Virus record (IMG/VR): IMGVR_UViG_3300045971_000512
Coordinates: 1 to 21,658 of that record
Origin: a virus
Reading direction: 5' to 3' (one strand)
DNA: 21,658 bases
A program made the translations under genes and the position numbers. The notes under the pieces are model-generated. The model was not told the DNA's origin. It did not search any database and saw nothing but the letters and a program-made list of their open reading frames with translations. This document shows positions 18,177 to 21,658 of the stretch, piece by piece. How positions within the stretch are numbered: position 1 is the stretch's first letter; the number at the start of each line of letters is the position of its first letter.

Positions 18177-18455
18177 ATGACAACGACAACGACAACGACC
18201 CACCGCCACAGCTTCACCCTCCCGAACGGCACATCCGCTACCCGCAACAGTGCGAACCGGATCTATACGCACGCGGTGCTGGCCGACGAGACTCGCTGCG
18301 ATGGTCGCCCGACCAGCGGCGCCGAGATCTACGTGAAGTCGTGGCACGGATCGCTTGAGGCAGCCGAGAAAGCAGCCTCATCAGCTACATCGATCTACGC
18401 GAAGCATGGGTGGACCGGAATCGTGTTCACCGTCGTTCCAGTCACCGTCCGTTGA
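18177..18455 (+). CDS. Small hypothetical protein, poly-Thr start (92 aa)
   Basis: A 92-residue protein beginning at the predicted leaderless start with MTTTTTTTHRH. After the Thr run come SFTLPNGTSATRNSANRIYT, a strand (EIYVKSWHGS) and a helix with a strand (LEAAEKAASSATSIYAK, TGIVFTVVPVTV). It looks like a compact alpha/beta domain of unknown family. It is a one-gene cassette with its own promoter and terminator, flanked by direct repeats, and so fits the phage 'moron' pattern. Confidence 0.65.
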   Translation: MTTTTTTTHRHSFTLPNGTSATRNSANRIYTHAVLADETRCDGRPTSGAEIYVKSWHGSLEAAEKAASSATSIYAKHGWTGIVFTVVPVTVR

Positions 18456-18470
18456 GCCACTAGGGAGATC

Positions 18471-18494
18471 GGCCCCTTCGGGGGCCTTTTTCTT
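18471..18494 (+). terminator. Rho-independent terminator with UUCG loop
   Basis: GGCCCC (18471-18476), TTCG loop, GGGGCC (18481-18486), then TTTTTCTT. It is a textbook intrinsic terminator for the plus strand, 15 bases after the stop at 18455. The minus-strand side has no U run, so it probably works one way. Confidence 0.93.
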
Positions 18495-18498
18495 GTCT

Positions 18499-18663
18499 TC
18501 AGTGGCACCGGCAGAGCGGCACGGAGACGGATCGTCCCGAGGTGTAGAACCCGCGGGACACCCAGGACTGATCGGGCAGGCCGTGAGGGCACCGCGCGTG
18601 CCACATGATGATCGGCCCCGGTTCGCTCTTGAGGTTGAACAACTCGTCCCGGAAGTCGGTCAT
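18499..18663 (-). CDS. Small Cys/His-rich protein (54 aa), operon end
   Basis: A 54-residue protein. ATG 18663 overlaps the previous minus-strand stop (ATGA), which fits every other junction of this operon. A GTG at 18696 is an alternative. The sequence includes MWHARCPHGLPDQSW and ends CRCH, giving three Cys and three His, possibly a metal site. The last codons coincide with the second 16-bp direct repeat, so its 3' end may have been altered by insertion of the cassette. Unknown function. Confidence 0.52.
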   Translation of the reverse strand: MTDFRDELFNLKSEPGPIIMWHARCPHGLPDQSWVSRGFYTSGRSVSVPLCRCH

Positions 18664-18986
18664 TTCGGGTCCGGGGAGAACTTCAGGCACGGACACTGAC
18701 CCTCACAGACTTCTAAGAGGGACGCGGGGCTCTGACCCGACGTGCACCTATAGGCTCTGCCGTTGTGAAGTTTACGAATATGTCCGCATGAGTCGCAGAC
18801 GTCGAGATAGTAAGGCGCCCGGGCCCAGCCCGCCGCAATTTCCAGCGCACGGATCGGAAGCAATTCCTCTTGCGAGATGAACCCTGATCCCCAATCCATC
18901 GAGTCTCCGAGCAGGTCGTACAGCGCCTTGACCCCGTCGGTGACGTCTGCCGTCGTCCCGTCGTCCCGCTCTACTGTGAACTTCAT
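18660..18986 (-). CDS. Small protein with Cys-rich C-terminus (108 aa)
   Basis: A 108-residue protein from ATG 18986, which overlaps the lipoprotein stop by four bases. The N-terminal half is alpha/beta (MKFTVERDDGTTADVTDGVK, ALYDLLGDSM). The C-terminal half has VCDSCGHIRKLHNG, YRCTSG and CEGQCPCL, i.e. C-x2-C...C...C-x3-C-x-C, plausibly two zinc sites. There is no signal peptide, so it is probably cytosolic. Not recognised as a known family. It sits late in the minus-strand envelope operon. Confidence 0.6.
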   Translation of the reverse strand: MKFTVERDDGTTADVTDGVKALYDLLGDSMDWGSGFISQEELLPIRALEIAAGWARAPYYLDVCDSCGHIRKLHNGRAYRCTSGQSPASLLEVCEGQCPCLKFSPDPK

Positions 18987-19414
18987 CGCAGCCGCACCTT
19001 CGCCGCCACGCCGCCGGTGCAATATACCGGATAGCCGGTGCAGTTCATCGTGTACCACCGATACGTGACGGGGCTCCAGGCGGACACGCTCGGCCCGCCC
19101 ATCGTGGCGTAAGCATCGGCGACGTTCAGCGCGAACGGGCACGATGTCGATCCGAGGACGCTGACGCGGTAGCCGTCGATCGTGCCGCAATAGGTCTCGG
19201 CGAGCACCTTCGGCTTCGGTGCTGCTTTCGTCACCGTTGCCGTCACGGTCGGCGTAGGTTTCGGCGTGACCGAGATGGTCACTGTCGGCGTAGGAGTCGG
19301 CGTCACAGTGACGATCGTCGCGGTCGGCGCCGGCCGGAACGGCAGGGAGCTGCAAGCGGACAGGACCAACGCCGCTAGGACCATCGCGGGCAATTTCCAA
19401 CCCTGTCGCTTCAC
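18983..19414 (-). CDS. Secreted lipoprotein with Thr/Pro linker and disulfide domain
   Basis: A 143-residue lipoprotein. GTG 19414 overlaps the upstream stop (GTGA), and a start here gives a perfect signal: KRQGWK, hydrophobic LPAMVLAALVL, lipobox SAC with Cys21. A long extended linker of TPTPTVT and KPTPTVT repeats (27-70) would span the cell wall. The C-terminal domain (YCGTIDGYRVSV, TSCPFALNVADAY, SAWSPVTYRWYTMNC, VYCTGG) has paired cysteines. It matches a small extracellular domain common in actinobacterial secreted proteins. It is probably surface-exposed in the lysogen, where it may bind a ligand or block adsorption. The function is inferred. Confidence 0.75.
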   Translation of the reverse strand: MKRQGWKLPAMVLAALVLSACSSLPFRPAPTATIVTVTPTPTPTVTISVTPKPTPTVTATVTKAAPKPKVLAETYCGTIDGYRVSVLGSTSCPFALNVADAYATMGGPSVSAWSPVTYRWYTMNCTGYPVYCTGGVAAKVRLR

Positions 19415-19602
19415 GTCGCGCTCATCTTCTGTAGGATCTCGGCCGGAGTCTCTCGGACCCAAAAGAACGATCTGTGGTCGGCATCCGGAGTGGTATACAT
19501 GATCTCTGTCCCTGCGGACATGACTATGAAACTCCGAACCTGATCCATATTGACCCAGATTGATTCCTTGTCTTCTGTCGTCAGTTCGATAAACGTACTC
19601 AC
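19411..19602 (-). CDS. Small FlbD-like protein (63 aa)
   Basis: A 63-residue protein. GTG 19602 is chosen because it overlaps the previous stop (GTGA). The sequence FIELTTEDKESIWVNMDQVR, then GTEIMYT, then WVRETPAEILQKM follows the FlbD-like pattern (F-x-L-T...V-N...I...T-I...V-x-E-x3-EI). This small beta-rich domain occurs in many bacterial and phage proteins without a settled function. It is probably cytosolic and is part of the minus-strand operon. Confidence 0.6.
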   Translation of the reverse strand: MSTFIELTTEDKESIWVNMDQVRSFIVMSAGTEIMYTTPDADHRSFFWVRETPAEILQKMSAT

Positions 19603-19880
19603 GTAGCGCTCCACGCCTGATTGCGCTGTGGCTTGCACGCTGACCGGATCGAGGATTCAGATGCGCCGAGACCTCGGAGATCTTTCGGCGCTCCGTCGAT
19701 CGATCGAATGATTGTCTCCAGGTACCGCATGATCTGGGGGATAGTCATCCCTCCCGCGTACAGACTGACGATCAGGACGTCGCGCGCGGCAGCCGCCTGC
19801 TCGACGCTCTTATGTGCGTCGAGCAGGCGGACAAACGCGGCGCGGATCGTCGCATCCCGGCCGTTGGTGGTCGTCGTCAC
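19599..19880 (-). CDS. Small helical protein, HTH-like (93 aa)
   Basis: A 93-residue protein from GTG 19880, overlapping the lipoprotein stop. It is mostly helical: AAFVRLLDAHKSVEQAAAAR, DVLIVSLYAGGMTIPQIMRY, LETIIRS. The segment YAGGMTIPQIMRYL resembles a degenerate helix-turn-helix. It also starts with a Thr run (MTTTTNG), like the leaderless genes on the other strand, though no promoter is seen here. The family is not recognised. Confidence 0.58.
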   Translation of the reverse strand: MTTTTNGRDATIRAAFVRLLDAHKSVEQAAAARDVLIVSLYAGGMTIPQIMRYLETIIRSIDGAPKDLRGLGASESSIRSACKPQRNQAWSAT

Positions 19881-20374
19881 TTGATCTCCCAGGTCGCAGT
19901 TGCGGTGTCTGTACTGAACTGCACCCGCGCCAGGACGGCGCCGGTCGGAACGATGTACGTCACGTACCCGCGGGTACGTGCGCCAGGAGGAAGGTCGTCG
20001 GACGACAGGATCTCCCCGGCGTTCGAGAAGGCGTAGGCGCGCCCGTAGTCCTGCCCGTCAATGTCAAGGACGCTTGTCACCGGGAGGTCGATCGGATAGG
20101 TGACCGCGCCGACGTTGACGAGCTGGAAGAGAACGGCGGCGTAGCGCGTGCCGGGCTCGGCAGGGTTCGTCATCGAGTCAGGCTGCGTCGAAGAAAGTAC
20201 CTTGACGGGAGTGACGGAAATCTCCGCGCCGGCCGATGTGCGCAACGTGATTGCCCGGCCGATGACGGGAGTCGTCATCGGCGGCGCAGCAGCAGCCGTT
20301 CCGCCACATCCCGCGAGAGACAGCGCAGCAGCAACGGCGGTGATGCCGAGTGTCACGCGGCGGATCGTGTTCAT
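19877..20374 (-). CDS. Lipoprotein with DUF4352-like Ig fold
   Basis: A 165-residue lipoprotein. ATG 20374 is chosen because GGAGG lies seven bases upstream and a complete signal follows (IRR, then VTLGITAVAAALSLAGCGG, lipobox with Cys23). The mature domain has alternating strands: YAAVLFQLVNVGAVTYPIDL, SVLDIDGQDY, LPPGARTRGYVTYIVPTGA, ARVQFSTD. This is the pattern of the DUF4352/immunoglobulin-like domains on Gram-positive lipoproteins. It is probably anchored outside the membrane. Its start overlaps the preceding membrane-protein stop. A surface receptor-masking or mating-surface role is possible but unproven. Confidence 0.75.
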   Translation of the reverse strand: MNTIRRVTLGITAVAAALSLAGCGGTAAAAPPMTTPVIGRAITLRTSAGAEISVTPVKVLSSTQPDSMTNPAEPGTRYAAVLFQLVNVGAVTYPIDLPVTSVLDIDGQDYGRAYAFSNAGEILSSDDLPPGARTRGYVTYIVPTGAVLARVQFSTDTATATWEIK

Positions 20375-20619
20375 CGGTTCCTCCGACGGTCCCGTGCGTA
20401 GGACGCGATAGTTACGAGGACAAGGAGAGACCAGAAGGCACCTAGTGTGATCTTCGCCCATCTTGGCGCGTCCCCGTATACAAGGACGATCGCTCCTGCG
20501 AGCAGTGCAGACCAACAGAGCACTGTTTGAGGCGAGGGAATGATTGCCCGGCGAATGGTCATGCGGATAGCGTAGCGCGATACGTCCCTATCCGCAACGC
20601 GCTGCGGACTACGGTTCAT
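20371..20619 (-). CDS. Small membrane protein, two TM segments
   Basis: An 82-residue protein starting at ATG 20619, which overlaps the hydrolase stop (ATGA). A shorter form from ATG 20562 (63 residues) is possible. Two hydrophobic helices follow (TVLCWSALLAGAIVLVYGD, then ITLGAFWSLLVLVTIASYA), with a basic C-terminus (RDRRRNR) that should stay in the cytoplasm. It has the size and topology of holins and of small conjugation membrane proteins. The gene lies right after a wall hydrolase, which fits either. The initial 19 codons include an inverted repeat. Confidence 0.6.
   Translation of the reverse strand: MNRSPQRVADRDVSRYAIRMTIRRAIIPSPQTVLCWSALLAGAIVLVYGDAPRWAKITLGAFWSLLVLVTIASYARDRRRNR
20563..20595. 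repeat. Inverted repeat within start region of the membrane gene
   Basis: GCGGATAG (20563-20570) pairs with CTATCCGC (20588-20595). Inside, CGTA (20571-20574) pairs with TACG (20581-20584). It lies just before ATG 20562 on the minus strand and could hide that internal start or be an operator. Confidence 0.5.
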
Positions 20620-21644
20620 GATGCCCGCCCGATGATCTGACGACCGACGTGGCCCGGGAAGATCGGCGCCGTCCACCCAAGGTACTGGCCCCATCGGTTG
20701 ATCACTGCCTGCGGCACGTGACCGTAGACGCCCGCAGTGAAGCCCTTCGCGCTGACATCGGTCGAGTAGACCCCGCCAGCGCCGTCGCTGATGGCGACGT
20801 GCCCGGCCCAGCCGGTCGACCAGAACATCAGCGCGCCGCGCGGAGCAGCACCTTGGTGCCTCCCGCTCGCCGGGATCGACTGCCAGTGGACGAGGGCAGT
20901 CGTGCTGCCGCTGTTGGCCCACCCGTAGGCCAACGCGACGTAATGATCGCACGCGCCGACCGGCACGCCGACGCCGACCATTCCCTGCGCCCAACTCATC
21001 GCCTGCGCGACGGTATGCGGGTTGCCGAGTTGGTCGAACATCGCAGGTGACGGCCCACCCGTACCGGTTGTGAACGTCGCCGGCTGAATGCACGCGACCT
21101 GCACAGCGGGCACGGTCGTAACCGCTACTCCGAGGCCACTGACGGCAGTCCTGGCGGTCGGCATGTACCGTGCGTATGACCCGCCGGTCCAGGTTGTCCA
21201 GGGACGCCACGAGCGTCCTGCGGCTTTCCACACCGAGAACGCCATGCGTCCGTTCACAGCGGGATCGCGCCAGTCGCCCATCGACCAGAGATCCTGATGA
21301 GCGGACTGGAGGATCTGCCACAGCCCGCTCGCACCGATGCTGTTCCGTGCCGTCGGCCGGTAGCCGGACTCCGCTCCCGCAACCGCAACCGCGGTCACGA
21401 GATCTTGCCCGGTGAAGCCCGCTGCCTGTGCAGCCTTCGCTGCCAGCGTCGCGCCGGTTGCGCTGCCGAACGAGACGTTCGTTGCGGCCACGCTCGAGCT
21501 ACTCGAGCAGGACTGGCTCTGTCCTGCCGCCGCGCCGGCAAGCACCGCGCCGTTGCTTGTGACCGTGAACAGGATGAGTCCCGCGCAGGCTCCCCCGACG
21601 ACGATCGGCGCCGTCAGAAGCGCGCCGACCGTCCAGAGCCTCAC
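20616..21644 (-). CDS. Membrane-anchored lytic transglycosylase / NlpC-P60-like peptidase
   Basis: A 342-residue two-domain wall hydrolase. Residues 5-28 form an N-terminal membrane anchor. A Ser-rich segment follows. Residues 65-165 are an SLT-type transglycosylase with catalytic Glu92 (AESGYRP) and SIGASGLWQIL. Residues 205-330 resemble an NlpC/P60 or CHAP domain, with Cys232 in GACDHYVALAYGW and His282 in GHVAISDG, after RGALMFW. Together they would cut glycan strands and stem peptides outside the membrane. The same architecture is common in actinobacterial conjugative elements, as a VirB1-like wall opener. A phage lysin is less likely given the anchor. GTG 21644 overlaps the upstream stop. 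Confidence 0.82.
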   Translation of the reverse strand: MRLWTVGALLTAPIVVGGACAGLILFTVTSNGAVLAGAAAGQSQSCSSSSSVAATNVSFGSATGATLAAKAAQAAGFTGQDLVTAVAVAGAESGYRPTARNSIGASGLWQILQSAHQDLWSMGDWRDPAVNGRMAFSVWKAAGRSWRPWTTWTGGSYARYMPTARTAVSGLGVAVTTVPAVQVACIQPATFTTGTGGPSPAMFDQLGNPHTVAQAMSWAQGMVGVGVPVGACDHYVALAYGWANSGSTTALVHWQSIPASGRHQGAAPRGALMFWSTGWAGHVAISDGAGGVYSTDVSAKGFTAGVYGHVPQAVINRWGQYLGWTAPIFPGHVGRQIIGRAS

Positions 21645-21658
21645 AAGTCCTCGTCGTC
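21641..21658 (-). CDS. C-terminal end of an upstream minus-strand gene
   Basis: On the minus strand the last bases of the window read codons for DDEDL followed by TGA, which overlaps the hydrolase GTG by three bases (GTGA). This is the same junction type as in the rest of the operon, so an upstream gene probably enters from the right edge. Only five residues are visible, so nothing can be said of its function. Confidence 0.4.
   Translation of the reverse strand, partial: DDEDL

Larger units (their letters stand above)
18118..18511 (+). repeat. 16-bp direct repeats flanking the second cassette
   Basis: TCTTCAGTGGCACCGG occurs at 18118-18133 and 18496-18511, both on the plus strand. The copies flank promoter copy B, its 92-residue gene and the terminator. 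The first lies in the last codons of the HTH gene and the second covers the end of the convergent minus-strand gene. Confidence 0.7.

Noticed and set aside
18118-18511. The 16-bp direct repeats as phage attachment sites
   Set aside because: No integrase or tRNA gene is nearby and the repeats lie inside coding regions. A moron insertion footprint is a simpler reading.

Overview
The window is a GC-rich stretch of about 21.7 kb that looks like part of an actinobacterial phage genome, prophage or phage-like mobile element. The evidence is an Lsr2 nucleoid protein (a family confined to Actinobacteria and their phages), many GTG starts, chains of 4-base ATGA/GTGA start-stop overlaps, terminase, portal, MuF and capsid-protease genes, and TANNNT-type -10 boxes. 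The host genus cannot be fixed from the sequence alone. I see no tRNA, rRNA, CRISPR array, integrase or transposase.

Layout. Positions 2-756 hold the end of a family A DNA polymerase and an endonuclease VII-like resolvase. One probable antisense gene follows (729-959). From 1001 to 5240 a putative small terminase and the large terminase are separated by a train of very small genes, several of them Cys-rich and possibly zinc-binding. From 5241 to 9202 there is a second train of small genes: Cys-rich miniproteins, a SLOG-fold protein, a RyR-domain protein, a DUF1360-like membrane protein and Lsr2. Most transcription units here start at a recurring palindromic promoter/operator. From 9323 to 17063 comes a head-assembly block: portal, a ParB-domain/DNA-methyltransferase fusion, MuF-like protein and capsid maturation protease, followed by a secreted GH114-type glycosidase. 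From 17078 to 18455 are small genes, two of which are driven by near-identical promoters that predict leaderless mRNAs, ending at a strong terminator. From 18499 to the right edge everything lies on the minus strand. This is an overlapping envelope operon with a membrane-anchored transglycosylase/NlpC-P60-like hydrolase, a small membrane protein, two lipoproteins and several small cytosolic proteins.

How it may work together. The plus strand supplies replication and recombination, DNA packaging and procapsid genes. The methyltransferase and Lsr2 could protect or silence DNA. The minus-strand operon is aimed at the cell wall and surface, either for lysis, superinfection exclusion or a conjugation-like function. 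No recognisable major capsid protein or tail gene is present before the strand switch, which is unusual for a head module. The most distinctive signals are the five-copy palindromic -10 operator, the duplicated leaderless promoter cassettes (one flanked by 16-bp direct repeats), the twin hairpins with identical loops between lsr2 and the portal gene, and the pairing of phage head genes with an envelope operon resembling parts of actinobacterial conjugative elements.
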